Below, one piece after another: positions 7,416-16,589 of a DNA stretch of 64,000 nucleotides (within the stretch, counting starts at the first letter, position 1; every line of letters begins with the position of its first letter). The notes under the pieces are model-generated. The model saw only the letters and a program-made list of their open reading frames with translations, did not search any database and was not told the origin of the DNA. Source of the DNA: Solwaraspora sp. WMMD791 (lineage in GTDB: Bacteria > Actinomycetota > Actinomycetes > Mycobacteriales > Micromonosporaceae); assembly GCF_029581195.1 (NCBI RefSeq), contig NZ_CP120737.1:1984001-2048000 (forward strand). Reading direction: 5' to 3'. The translations under genes and the position numbers were made by a program.

Positions 7416-9029
7416 TCAGCGCAGTTCGACACCGGTGTCGGTGGCGGCCTGGAGGAACACTCCGCCGTCGAGCGCCGCGGCGATCCGTTCGATGTCATCG
7501 GCCATGTACCGGTCGCCCTCAAGCGTCGGTACCAACGACCGCACAAGGTCGTAGGTCACCTTGGCGGTCGGGCTGAGTTCTTCGCGGCGTCCGGCCACGT
7601 CGACGGCCTGCGCCGCGGCGAGGACTTCCAACCCCAGAATCGTGCGGTTGTTCTGCAGAACCCGGCGCGCGTTGCGGGCGGCGATCAGACCCATGCTGAC
7701 CACGTCCTGGTTGTCTCCGTTGGAGGGCACGCTCTGGATGCTGGCCGGCCCGATCGTGCGGTTCTCGGCCACCAGGGCCGTCGCTGGGTACTGCGCCCCG
7801 GCGAACCCGCTGTTGAGGCCAGGACCCCCGGCGACCAGGAACTCCGGCAGACCGTCGCTGAGATGGCGGTTCAGCAACCGGTTGAGACGCCGCTCGGACA
7901 GCACCCCGAGCTGGGTCAGGGCGATCGTCACGTAGTCCATCACGAACGCGACCGGCTGACCGTGGAAGTTCGCGCCGTGGAAGATCTCCTTGCCCTCGAA
8001 GAACAACGGGTTGTCGTTGGCCGAGTTCAGTTCGATCTCCAAGGTCGACGCCGCGTGGTACAGCGTGTCGCGCACAGCGCCGACAATCTGCGGTATCGCG
8101 CGCATCGAGTATGCCTTCTGCATGTACACCTCGGTCCGCGTCACCCCGTCGGACGATTCGAGGTCACCGTGCTCGCGTGCCTGCCGACGCAGGTCGGCGT
8201 GGTCGAGCAGCAGCCCGCTGCCCCGCATCAGCGCGCGCAGGTTGGCCGCCGTGTCGATCTGCCCCCGGTGCGGCCGGGCGATCTCGTGGCCCTCAGGCAG
8301 GAACGGGCTAGCCGAAGCCCGCAGGGTCTCCAGCACCAGCGCGGTGACGATCTCGGCCTGCCGCACCTGGTCGAACGCGCGGCTGACGACGAGGGAGCCG
8401 AGGCCCGTCATCGCCGACGTGCCGTTGATGAGCGCGAGCCCTTCCTTGAACCGCAACTGCAGCGGCTCGATGCCCTGTCGTCGGAGCACCGGCCCGGTCG
8501 GCACGGGCCTGCCGTCGCTCAGCACGTACCCTTCACCGATGAGCGTGGCGGCGATGTGCGAAAGCGGCGCGAGATCACCGCTGGCGCCCAGGGAGCCGAT
8601 CTCCGGAACGGCCGGTGTGATGTTCCGGTTGAGGTATTCCGCCAGCCGTTGCAGCACCACCGGACGCACCGCCGAGTGACCCTTGGCGAAGGCGTTCAAC
8701 CGCGCCGCGACCATTGCCCGTGCCTCGTCCTCAGCGAAGATCGGGCCGACCCCGGCGCAGTGACTACGCACGAGGTTGGTCTGCAGTTCCACCTCCTTGG
8801 CGGTGCCGATCAGCATGTAGACCATCTCGCCGTATCCGGTCGTGACACCGTAGATGGGCGTCCCCTCGCGGGCGATCTGCTCGAACAACGACCGGCTGTG
8901 CTCGGCTCGCGCGAGGGCCTCCGCCGGTATACGGCAGGCTGCTCTGTTCTCGGCGATCCGCCGTAGGTCGGCGATGCTCAGGCACTCACCGTCGACCGGC
9001 ACGGACGTGCCGACCTCCACCAGCGACAT
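7416..9029 (-). CDS. MIO-dependent aromatic amino acid 2,3-aminomutase/ammonia-lyase
   Basis: A 537-residue enzyme of the histidine/phenylalanine ammonia-lyase superfamily. The electrophilic MIO cofactor would form from Ala149-Ser150-Gly151 in 'GSLGASGDLAP'. The catalytic Tyr60 is in 'TPIYGVTTGYGE'. The text closely follows the tyrosine 2,3-aminomutases of enediyne pathways (SgcC4 type), for example 'GYGEMVYM', 'ELQTNLVRSH', 'GQIDTAANLRALMRG' and 'NSANDNPLFFEGKEIFHG'. The likely product is a beta-aryl amino acid (beta-Tyr or beta-Phe). The start is ATG 9029; a longer GTG form to 9098 lacks family similarity. It is divergent from the SDR-epoxidase-halogenase genes. Confidence 0.9.
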   Translation of the reverse strand: MSLVEVGTSVPVDGECLSIADLRRIAENRAACRIPAEALARAEHSRSLFEQIAREGTPIYGVTTGYGEMVYMLIGTAKEVELQTNLVRSHCAGVGPIFAEDEARAMVAARLNAFAKGHSAVRPVVLQRLAEYLNRNITPAVPEIGSLGASGDLAPLSHIAATLIGEGYVLSDGRPVPTGPVLRRQGIEPLQLRFKEGLALINGTSAMTGLGSLVVSRAFDQVRQAEIVTALVLETLRASASPFLPEGHEIARPHRGQIDTAANLRALMRGSGLLLDHADLRRQAREHGDLESSDGVTRTEVYMQKAYSMRAIPQIVGAVRDTLYHAASTLEIELNSANDNPLFFEGKEIFHGANFHGQPVAFVMDYVTIALTQLGVLSERRLNRLLNRHLSDGLPEFLVAGGPGLNSGFAGAQYPATALVAENRTIGPASIQSVPSNGDNQDVVSMGLIAARNARRVLQNNRTILGLEVLAAAQAVDVAGRREELSPTAKVTYDLVRSLVPTLEGDRYMADDIERIAAALDGGVFLQAATDTGVELR

Positions 9030-9248
9030 GTGTCCTCTTCTCGCTAACGTGCCGTTGTGGCGTTCGGGAAAGCCGGGCGTCCCGGCATTGGCACCCATAC
9101 GCCCAACCCGTCATGGACGGGAGCCAGCATCACACCGGCCGTCCGAGCGACGCATCTCCGCCGTTGCGTTCGACGGACCGCGTGGCGGCGCGCGATCCGC
9201 CGCACCCTCGGAGATGCGTGCACACAGTGCCGGACCAAGACTGTCGAC

Positions 9249-10019
9249 ATGGGAGAGTTTGAAGGTAGAACCGTTCTGGTAACCGGCGGCGGCAGCGGCA
9301 TCGGCCTTGCCACCGCACAACGGCTGATCGACGAGGGCGCCAACGTGGTCCTCGCCGGGCGCAGTGAGGATCGCCTGCAAACGGCCGTAAAGCGTCTCGA
9401 CGCCGCCGATCAGACGCTGGCGGTACCCACCGATGTGGCGCGCGTCGCCGACCTCGACCAGCTGGCGGCCCGGATCAGAGAGCGTTTCGGACGGTTGGAC
9501 GGAGTGTTCGCCAATGCCGGGACACTCGGCTTCGCGCCGAGCGCCTACATCACCGAACCCGGGTTCGACGACGTGATCGGCACCAACTTCAAAGGTGTCT
9601 TCTTCACTATCCAGAAGATGGTGCCGTTGTTCGGTGACAGCGGTGGCTCGATAGTCATCAACGGTTCCTGGCTGGTTCAGCGCGGCATGGGGTTCGCGTC
9701 GGTCTACGCGGCGACCAAGGCTGCGGTGATCAACCTGACCCGCTCGCTCGCGTCGGATCTGGCCGCCAACGGCATCCGGGTCAACGCGGTCAGCCCGGGA
9801 TACATCCGTACTCAGATGTTCGACGGGATCGCCACCACGGAGGAAGCGCGCGAGATGTACCGGAGCCAGGTGGTGCTCGGTCGGCTCGGCCGGCCGGAGG
9901 ACGTCGCCGACGCGGTCGCCTTCCTGCTCTCCTCGCGGGCGTCATACATCACCGGCCAGGACATCGGTGTCGACGGTGGCCTGGTCACCGCCGTGCCGAT
10001 GACTGCCGTCTCGGCATGA
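9249..10019 (+). CDS. Short-chain dehydrogenase/reductase of the beta-amino-acid cluster
   Basis: A 256-residue classical SDR. It has the cofactor motif TGGGSGIG (residues 12-19), 'ANAG', the catalytic Ser in 'VINGSW', Y-A-A-T-K, and a C-terminal 'SSRASYITGQDIGVDGG' that is typical of FabG-like enzymes. It starts the rightward operon of the cluster and ends 21 bp before the epoxidase-like gene. Role inferred: oxidation or reduction of a cluster intermediate. The ribosome site before the ATG is weak; no better start is seen. Confidence 0.85.
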   Translation: MGEFEGRTVLVTGGGSGIGLATAQRLIDEGANVVLAGRSEDRLQTAVKRLDAADQTLAVPTDVARVADLDQLAARIRERFGRLDGVFANAGTLGFAPSAYITEPGFDDVIGTNFKGVFFTIQKMVPLFGDSGGSIVINGSWLVQRGMGFASVYAATKAAVINLTRSLASDLAANGIRVNAVSPGYIRTQMFDGIATTEEAREMYRSQVVLGRLGRPEDVADAVAFLLSSRASYITGQDIGVDGGLVTAVPMTAVSA

Positions 10020-10040
10020 CACGACCGATGGGAAAGTCAG

Positions 10041-11441
10041 ATGGGCAATGAGACCGGTACCCGGGCGGTCGTTCTCGGGGGCAGCGTCGCGGGCATGTTC
10101 GCGGCGCGCGTGCTGGCAGATGTCTACGACGAGGTACGGATCGTGGACCGCGACGTGCTGGTGGGCACCGACGCTCCACGCCGGCACGCGCCACAGGGCC
10201 GACACATCAGTGGCCTGTTGACCCGGGGCCATGAGGCCATGGAAGAGCTGTTCCCGGGGGTCACCGCCGAACTGGTCCGGCACGGGGTACCGCTCGGTGA
10301 CCTGTCCGGCAGCACCCGCTGGTACTTCTCGGGCCGGCGGTTGAAGCAGCGGCACGGTGGCCTGACCACCTGCGCGGCGAGCCGGCCGCTGCTGGAGCGC
10401 GCCATCAGGGACCGGCTACTGGCCTATCCCAACGTGGTGATCGATGAGCGGCACGACATCCTGAGCCTGGAAACGACACCCGACCGGAGCCGGGTCAGCG
10501 GCGTGCGGATCCAGCGGCGCGGAAACGACACCGCCGAGGTGATCCGGGCCGACCTGGTGGTCGACGCCACCGGGCGGGGCTCCCGAACCCCGGTCTGGCT
10601 GGAGCAGCTGGGTTATCCACGCGTCCGGGAGGATCGGCAGAAGGTCGACCTGGTCTACGTGACCCAGAACTTCCGGTTGCGTGACGGCGCGGACCCGTTC
10701 CAGAACGACATCGCGATCAACCCGGTCGCCTATCCCGACCTGGCGCGCGGGGCGGTGTTCGTGGTGACCGACGGCGGTCGGCTGGTGCTGACCGCCTACG
10801 GTCTGCGGGGCAACCATCCGCCCACCGAACAGGCCGCTTTCCACCAGTGGCTGAAGACGCTTCCGGTCCCCGACGTGTACGAGGCCGTCCAGTACGCCGA
10901 TCCGCTCGACGAACCGGTGGCGTTCCACTTTCCGACCACCATCCGCCGCCGGTACGAGGAACTGGACCGCTTCCCGGACGGGCTGCTGGTCACCGGTGAC
11001 GCGGTCACGTGCTTCAACCCGGTCTACGCCCAGGGAATGACCGTAGCGGCGCTCGGGGCGCTCACCATGCGTCGGCATCTGCACAGCGGCGCCGATCCGG
11101 TGCCGCTCGACTACTTCAGCGACCTGGCTCGGGAGGCGATCGACCAGCCGTGGGAGATGACCAGCACCGTCGATCTCGGTTTCCCGCAGGTCGAGGGTGA
11201 GCGGCCGCTGCAGCAGAAGCTGGCCCAGCGGTTCCTGCGCCTGGTACAACGGGCCGCGACTCGCGACGCCGCCGTCACCCTCGCCTACATGCGCGTCGCG
11301 GGGCTGGTGGACCGCCCCGAGTCCCTCATGCGCCCCGACATGCTGCTTCGGATCCTGTGGAACGCGATCCTCGGTCCGCCACGGGCGAGCACGCAGCCCA
11401 TTCGCTGGCCCCGGCCGGCAGCCAACGCCACCACCACGTAG
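10041..11441 (+). CDS. FAD-dependent monooxygenase, polyether-epoxidase (LasC/MonCI) type
   Basis: A 466-residue group A flavoprotein. The Rossmann motif is 'GGSVAGMFAARVL', followed by an acidic ribose-binding residue in 'RIVDRD', a mid-domain 'VVDATGRGSRTP' and the FAD pyrophosphate motif 'GLLVTGDAVTCFNPVYAQGM'. This pattern matches the epoxidase-like family found in polyether and other polyketide clusters. It probably hydroxylates or epoxidises a cluster intermediate, using FAD and NAD(P)H. It lies between the SDR and halogenase genes on one strand. Substrate unknown. Confidence 0.8.
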   Translation: MGNETGTRAVVLGGSVAGMFAARVLADVYDEVRIVDRDVLVGTDAPRRHAPQGRHISGLLTRGHEAMEELFPGVTAELVRHGVPLGDLSGSTRWYFSGRRLKQRHGGLTTCAASRPLLERAIRDRLLAYPNVVIDERHDILSLETTPDRSRVSGVRIQRRGNDTAEVIRADLVVDATGRGSRTPVWLEQLGYPRVREDRQKVDLVYVTQNFRLRDGADPFQNDIAINPVAYPDLARGAVFVVTDGGRLVLTAYGLRGNHPPTEQAAFHQWLKTLPVPDVYEAVQYADPLDEPVAFHFPTTIRRRYEELDRFPDGLLVTGDAVTCFNPVYAQGMTVAALGALTMRRHLHSGADPVPLDYFSDLAREAIDQPWEMTSTVDLGFPQVEGERPLQQKLAQRFLRLVQRAATRDAAVTLAYMRVAGLVDRPESLMRPDMLLRILWNAILGPPRASTQPIRWPRPAANATTT

Positions 11442-11489
11442 CAAAGCCGCCTTGACCCGATCAGTCCGAGACGACGTGAGGAATAGTCC

Positions 11490-12965
11490 GTGAGTGTTCC
11501 ACAGCAGCGGTACGACCTGATCGTGGTGGGTGGCGGCCCTGCCGGCGCTACCGTGTCCGCTCTGGTCAGCAAGCGCGGTCACCGGGTTCTGCTCCTGGAG
11601 AAGGCGACGTTCCCCCGCTACCAGATCGGCGAGTCCCTGCTCCCGGCGACCGTGCACGGGGTGGCACATCTGCTCGGCGTGCGTGAAGAGATCGAGAAGG
11701 CCGGGTTCACGGTCAAGCGGGGCGGCACGTTCCGCTGGGGAAGCAGCCCGCAGCCATGGACGTTCGAGTTCGCGGTCTCGCAGCGCATGCCCGGCCCCAC
11801 CTCGTTCGCCTACCAGGTCGAACGGATGCGCTTCGACCAGATCCTGCTCGACAACGCGCGCCGGCTCGGAGTCGACGTACGGGAGAACAGCCCGGTGACC
11901 GGCGTCATCACCGACGGCGGCCGGGTCAGCGGGGTCCGCTACACCGATCGGGACGGGCGGGAGCAGCAGGTGTCGGCACGGTACGTGGTGGACGCCTCCG
12001 GCAACACCAGCCGGCTCTACGGCAGCTCCGGTGCCCGCCGCGAGTATTCCCCCTTCTTCCGCAACCTGGCCCTGTTCGGGTACTTCGAGGGCGGCGCCCG
12101 CCTGCCCGCCCCGAACAGTGGAAACATCTTCAGCGTCGCATTCGAGCATGGCTGGTTCTGGTACATCCCGCTGCGCCCGGAGCTCACCAGCGTGGGCGCC
12201 GTGGTCAGCCCGGAGTCCGCCGCGCTGGTGCAGGGCGATCCGGAGCAGGCGATGCGCCGGTTCATCGATGCCTGCCCGCCGATCCAACGGATGCTCGCCA
12301 ACGCCACCCGGGTGACCGAGGGCCCGTACGCACCACTGCGCGTCCGCAAGGACTGGTCGTATTGCGGCACGCGATTCTGGAGCCCGGGAATGGTGCTGGT
12401 GGGTGACGCGGCATGCTTCGTCGACCCGGTGTTCTCCTCGGGGGTACACCTGGCCACCTTCGGCGGCTTGCTGGCGGCCCGGTCCATCAACGCCTGCCTG
12501 GCCGACGACGTCGACGAAGCGACGGCATTCGACGAGTTCGAAACCCGCTACCGCCGCGAGTACGGCCGATTCTACGAGTTCCTGATTGGCTTCTACGACA
12601 TGCACCAGTCGGAGACGTCGTACTTCTGGCAGGCGCGGAAGATCTCGAACACGGCCGAAAACGACATCGAGGCCTTCGTCAACCTGGTCGGTGGTGTGGC
12701 CTCCGATGAGTTCGCCGACCCGGCGTTGACCCGCAAACGGTTCACTGAAACCTCCCGCGAAATGACCGCACTCGTCGACACGGCCAGCGCCCAGCACGAT
12801 GCGACGATGGGCGCGGTGGCTGGACGGCTGCTCGAGCAGGGGGCGGCGCTGCAGGCCCGAGCGCTGACCGGATCGGGTGCCGGCGAGGGGCGCCCCGTGA
12901 CACCCGCCGGGCTGATGCCCTCCGCAGACGGCCTGAGCTGGATCCGACCCGAACGGTCGGCGTAG
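11490..12965 (+). CDS. Flavin-dependent halogenase (carrier-protein-type)
   Basis: A 491-residue FADH2-dependent halogenase. It shows GGGPAGAT at 14-21, the halogenase lysine region 'FTVKRGGTFRWG' (Lys76), and W-F-W-Y-I-P at 222-227, the W-x-W-x-I-P motif that separates halogenases from monooxygenases. 'LVGDAACFVDPVFSSGVH' is the second FAD motif. Among subfamilies it resembles those that act on PCP- or ACP-bound aromatic rings (SgcC3, CndH, PltA) rather than free tryptophan. A likely substrate is the beta-aryl amino acid tethered to the cluster's PCP. GTG start with GAGGAA upstream. Confidence 0.87.
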   Translation: MSVPQQRYDLIVVGGGPAGATVSALVSKRGHRVLLLEKATFPRYQIGESLLPATVHGVAHLLGVREEIEKAGFTVKRGGTFRWGSSPQPWTFEFAVSQRMPGPTSFAYQVERMRFDQILLDNARRLGVDVRENSPVTGVITDGGRVSGVRYTDRDGREQQVSARYVVDASGNTSRLYGSSGARREYSPFFRNLALFGYFEGGARLPAPNSGNIFSVAFEHGWFWYIPLRPELTSVGAVVSPESAALVQGDPEQAMRRFIDACPPIQRMLANATRVTEGPYAPLRVRKDWSYCGTRFWSPGMVLVGDAACFVDPVFSSGVHLATFGGLLAARSINACLADDVDEATAFDEFETRYRREYGRFYEFLIGFYDMHQSETSYFWQARKISNTAENDIEAFVNLVGGVASDEFADPALTRKRFTETSREMTALVDTASAQHDATMGAVAGRLLEQGAALQARALTGSGAGEGRPVTPAGLMPSADGLSWIRPERSA

Positions 12966-12974
12966 TACCCGCAT

Positions 12975-13016
12975 CGCGGCTGGTCCCCGGGCCGCCCAGC
13001 CCAGGGACCGGTCGCG
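12975..13016. terminator. Bidirectional terminator-like hairpin
   Basis: Arms at 12975-12987 and 13004-13016 pair at 11 of 13 positions (GGTCCC/GGGACC core, CGCG ends) around a 16-nt loop. It sits exactly between the convergent halogenase and NRPS genes. There is no U-tract, as is common in actinomycetes. Confidence 0.6.
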
Positions 13017-13029
13017 GTGCGGCCTCGGG

Positions 13030-16000
13030 TCAGGGGGTCCGCGCCGCCGACTGGACCAACGCCGACAGGTCCGCCAGCGAGGCGTTGGCGAAGAAGTCCG
13101 ACAGCGTCATCTCGATGCCGAACCGCTCGCGGATGCGTGCGACGGCCCGGGGCACCTGCAACGAGTGCCCACCGATGGAGAAGAAGGTGTCGTGGCGGCC
13201 GGGCAGCTCGACGCCGACCAGCTGCGACCAGATCGCCGCGATCGCCTTTTCCGCCGCCGTGCGTGGCGCTGCGTCGCTGTCGGCGGCCGGCGCGATGGCA
13301 GCCATGAGGGCCCGTCGGTCCACCTTGCCGCCGACGTTGCGGGCGAACGCGTCGACGGTGCGGAACGACACCGGCAACTTGGCTCTGCCGACCCGACGGT
13401 ACAGGTGCTGACGCCACACTTCCGGCCCACCGGCGGTCCGGCCGTCCGGGGACGCCACCGGCACCACGCAGGCCACCAGCCGGGAGACCAGGCCGTGCCG
13501 ATCGGTGAGCGCGACCACCGCGCAGTCGGCAACCGATTCGTGCGCGGCCAGCGCCGCCTCGATATCGGTCAGCTCCAGGCGGGTGCCGTAGAACTTGACC
13601 TGAAGGTCCCGGCGGCCCCGGAATTCCAGCGACCCGTCGGGTCGCCGGCGCCCCAGGTCGCCGGTGCGGTAGACCCGCTCGCACCCGGAGGTGACCCCGG
13701 CGGGGCCGCACAGCGGGCGGAACGGCGAGCGCTCGTCGGGTTCGACGCCCAGATAGCCGGCGGTGAGGTAAGGGCTGACGATGACCAGCTCTCCGGTCAC
13801 CCCGGTCGGGCAGGGGCGGTCCGCCTCGTCCAGCACCACCACTCGCCGCCCCGGAATCGGCCACCCGATCGGCGCCGTCCGGTCCAGGTCGGCGTCCACC
13901 TCGCACCACGTGGCCAGGATCGACTCGGTCGGTCCGTACAGGTTGGCGAGCCTGACGCCGGGCAGGCCGCGCCGCAGATCGTTGGCCAGCTCGCCGGGCA
14001 GTGCCTCGCCGGCCAGCAGCAGCCAGCGCAGTGCGTAGGGGAGTCGGGCCGGCCCATTCCGGCGGATCGCCTTGAGTAGTTCCCTGGCGAACGACGGAAC
14101 GGTCTGGAAGTGCGTGATGCGCTCCTCGGCCAACCAGCCGACCAACTTTTCCGGGTGCATCCGCAACCCGCCCGGCACCGGGCACAGCGTCGCACCCGCG
14201 CCCAGGGCGGCGAACACCTCACACAGGCTGGCGTCATAGCCGGCCGCCGCCCACTGCGCCATCCGGGCGCCGGGGCCGATGCCGAACTGCCCGGCCAGCC
14301 AGTCGACGAACTGCGCGAGCGTCGCGTGAGTCTGCGGGATCCCCTTGGGCCGTCCGGTCGAGCCGGAGGTGTACGCCACGTACGCCAGGTCCTGCGGGCT
14401 GCTTCTGGCCGGTTCGAAGGGTCCGACAGGACGGCCCGGCTCGGCGTCGAGACGCGCGAGGTCGAGTACCCGGCCGCCCAGCTCGCTACGGTACCACCCG
14501 ACCAGGGTGTCGTCGGCGCCGGTGCCGTCGACCACCAGGCCGACCGGGCGCACGTCGGCCAGTACGGCCTGGGCCCGCTGCCCGGTGTCGGCGTCGAGGC
14601 AGACGAGCTGCGCTCCGGCGTAGCCGACTCCCAGCAGCGCGGCGACCTGGCTCGGACCGGATGCGATGCTCACCGCCACCGCGGTGTCCACGCCGGCACC
14701 CAGTCCGCGTAGTGCGCCGGCGATGCGACCCGCGTGCTCGTCCAGCCGCCGGTACGACAGCTCCGACCCCGGCCAGGAGACCGCTGGGGCGTGCGGCGCT
14801 CGCTTCGCCCAACGACGGACCCGGTGGTGCACCGGCTCGATGGGCGGCCCGGTCGGCAGCTGGTCTGCCGTGAGCAGCGCGATGTCGGTCCGGTGCGGCG
14901 CTTCGAGCGGCAACTCGCCCACCGGCCGGTCGAGGCCGGCCGGGGCGGCCGCCAGCAGAGCGTGCAACTGGTCGAGCAGCAGCCGGGCGGTGTCACGGTC
15001 GTAGCGGGCGGCGCTGTACGCCAGGGTGCCGGCAACCGTCGGGGTGATCCGGTCGACCGACAGGACAAGGTCGGCTTCGACAAAGCCGGTGTGCACCTGT
15101 GCCGGCCGGACCGTCGCGTACGGCAGCCGAAGCTCCGACCGGGTCCGGTCCGGGAACCGGTACCACACCTCGCAGATCGGGTGGCGGCGCGGATCTCGGT
15201 CGAGTCGCAGCGCCTGCGGCAGCAGATCGAAGGGGAGCTCGGCGTGGGCGAACGCGTCCCGCGCACGCGCGGACAGGGCGAGCAGAAGCCGACGGAACGT
15301 CAGGTCGGCCGACATGTCCACACCGATGACGATCTGATTGCCGAACGGCCCCACCACGTCGTCCGCCGCGGGGCCCGGCCGGGCCGCCACCGGTACGCAC
15401 ACGCCCACCCGTTGGTGGTCGTCGGGACGTCCCGCCTCGTCATGGCGGTACAGAAGGCACAGCAGCCCGGCGAGCGGGACGAGCTCCGTGGCGACGCCCG
15501 TACGGTCGGACAACTCGGCCAGCGCGCTGCCCGGACCCGAAGCCCAGTCGAACGGCAGCAGGCCGCCATCGAAGACCGGCCGGGTCGGTACGGTGCGGTC
15601 GGCGGCCGGGGCGTCCGACCGCGGCAACGGCGTGAGCGCGGCCCGCCACCACCCCAGCAACGGATCGAACGCCCCGCCGGCCAGCCGGCCGCGCTGCCAT
15701 CGGGTGAACCCGGTGTACTGGGTGGGCGGCCCGACGACATCGGGGGGCCTGCCGTCCAGCGCCGCCCGGTAGGCCCGCGCCAGCTCGTCGATCAGGATCG
15801 ACGCTGACGACTCGTCGACTGCCGCCCGGTGCGCCACGAGCACCAGCCGGTGCTGCGCGCCGGAAAGCCGCACGACGAACAGTCGGCAGACCGGCCCGGC
15901 GGCGAGGTCAAGGGGTGCCGCGACACATTCGCCGCTGATGCGGTCCACCGCCAGCGCGCGTTCGGTCGAGGTGTGCGGGCCGAGCTCGACCAGCACCGGC

Positions 16001-16266
16001 GCGACGTCTGCGGACGCGCTCACCGTGGGTACCGGCACCCCGGCGTCTGCCACCAGGCGGGTACGGAGGATCTCGTGGCGCGCGTGCACGTGACGCCACG
16101 CCGCCGTCAACGCATCGATGTCGAGCACACCCATCACGTCGTAGGCCCGGTGCAGTCGGTGCGCGCGAGGGTCGTCGACCAACCTGTCGAGGAACCACTG
16201 CCCGGCCTGGGTGATCGAGGTGACACACCGTCCGTCGCCCGGCCCGGTCGCGTCAGATTCGGTCAC
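13030..16266 (-). CDS. Nonribosomal peptide synthetase C*-A-T
   Basis: A 1078-residue protein. The condensation-like domain (~15-455) has H146-R-A-A-V-D151-E where active C domains have HHxxxDG, so the catalytic second His is Arg147. The adenylation domain (~475-985) is intact: TSGSTGRPKG at 633-642, NLYGPTE at 775-781, YRTGD at 866-870, GGKVDR with Lys981. The thiolation domain holds GGHSL with the phosphopantetheine Ser1035. Reading the ten specificity residues by eye gives D-A-C-Q-L-A-L-L-A-K. Asp678 fits amino-acid binding and the overall pattern recalls the beta-tyrosine enzyme SgcC1. It starts GTG, overlapping the PCP stop by 4 bp. No thioesterase or release domain is present. Confidence 0.9.
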   Translation of the reverse strand: MTESDATGPGDGRCVTSITQAGQWFLDRLVDDPRAHRLHRAYDVMGVLDIDALTAAWRHVHARHEILRTRLVADAGVPVPTVSASADVAPVLVELGPHTSTERALAVDRISGECVAAPLDLAAGPVCRLFVVRLSGAQHRLVLVAHRAAVDESSASILIDELARAYRAALDGRPPDVVGPPTQYTGFTRWQRGRLAGGAFDPLLGWWRAALTPLPRSDAPAADRTVPTRPVFDGGLLPFDWASGPGSALAELSDRTGVATELVPLAGLLCLLYRHDEAGRPDDHQRVGVCVPVAARPGPAADDVVGPFGNQIVIGVDMSADLTFRRLLLALSARARDAFAHAELPFDLLPQALRLDRDPRRHPICEVWYRFPDRTRSELRLPYATVRPAQVHTGFVEADLVLSVDRITPTVAGTLAYSAARYDRDTARLLLDQLHALLAAAPAGLDRPVGELPLEAPHRTDIALLTADQLPTGPPIEPVHHRVRRWAKRAPHAPAVSWPGSELSYRRLDEHAGRIAGALRGLGAGVDTAVAVSIASGPSQVAALLGVGYAGAQLVCLDADTGQRAQAVLADVRPVGLVVDGTGADDTLVGWYRSELGGRVLDLARLDAEPGRPVGPFEPARSSPQDLAYVAYTSGSTGRPKGIPQTHATLAQFVDWLAGQFGIGPGARMAQWAAAGYDASLCEVFAALGAGATLCPVPGGLRMHPEKLVGWLAEERITHFQTVPSFARELLKAIRRNGPARLPYALRWLLLAGEALPGELANDLRRGLPGVRLANLYGPTESILATWCEVDADLDRTAPIGWPIPGRRVVVLDEADRPCPTGVTGELVIVSPYLTAGYLGVEPDERSPFRPLCGPAGVTSGCERVYRTGDLGRRRPDGSLEFRGRRDLQVKFYGTRLELTDIEAALAAHESVADCAVVALTDRHGLVSRLVACVVPVASPDGRTAGGPEVWRQHLYRRVGRAKLPVSFRTVDAFARNVGGKVDRRALMAAIAPAADSDAAPRTAAEKAIAAIWSQLVGVELPGRHDTFFSIGGHSLQVPRAVARIRERFGIEMTLSDFFANASLADLSALVQSAARTP

Positions 16267-16535
16267 GGGGTACCCGCGCCGCGTGCCTTGGCCACGACAT
16301 CGCGAACGAAGGTCTCCAGCGTGGGGTCGTCGAACAGGTCGGCGACCTCCACCGGGATGTTCAGCTCCTCCCCGATCCGGGTGGCGATCAGTACGGCCGC
16401 CACGGACTGTCCACCGAGGTCCATGAACGTGACGTCGCGCTGGCCCTCCGGAACGTCCAGCACCTCCCGCCAGATCGCCTCGACCTTCTCCTCCAACGAC
16501 GAATCGCCAACTGTGTCAACAGCGTCGTGTGTCAT
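16263..16535 (-). CDS. Free-standing peptidyl carrier protein
   Basis: A 90-residue carrier protein with the phosphopantetheinylation site D-L-G-G-Q-S, Ser44, in the usual four-helix length. It would hold an aminoacyl thioester in the cytoplasm for tailoring (halogenation, hydroxylation) before transfer. It is translated between the free condensation enzyme (54 bp upstream) and the NRPS (4-bp GTGA overlap). This set mirrors the SgcC2 carrier in the C-1027 beta-tyrosine branch. Confidence 0.9.
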   Translation of the reverse strand: MTHDAVDTVGDSSLEEKVEAIWREVLDVPEGQRDVTFMDLGGQSVAAVLIATRIGEELNIPVEVADLFDDPTLETFVRDVVAKARGAGTP

Positions 16536-16589
16536 GACCTGGTCTCCCGTCCGTCGCTACCACTCCTGCCGTTCGAGCCCGGGCCCGCC

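Noticed and set aside
7416-9029. Histidine ammonia-lyase of histidine catabolism
   Set aside because: The sequence follows tyrosine aminomutase text at many sites, is beside an NRPS and halogenase, and no hutU, hutI or hutG is near.
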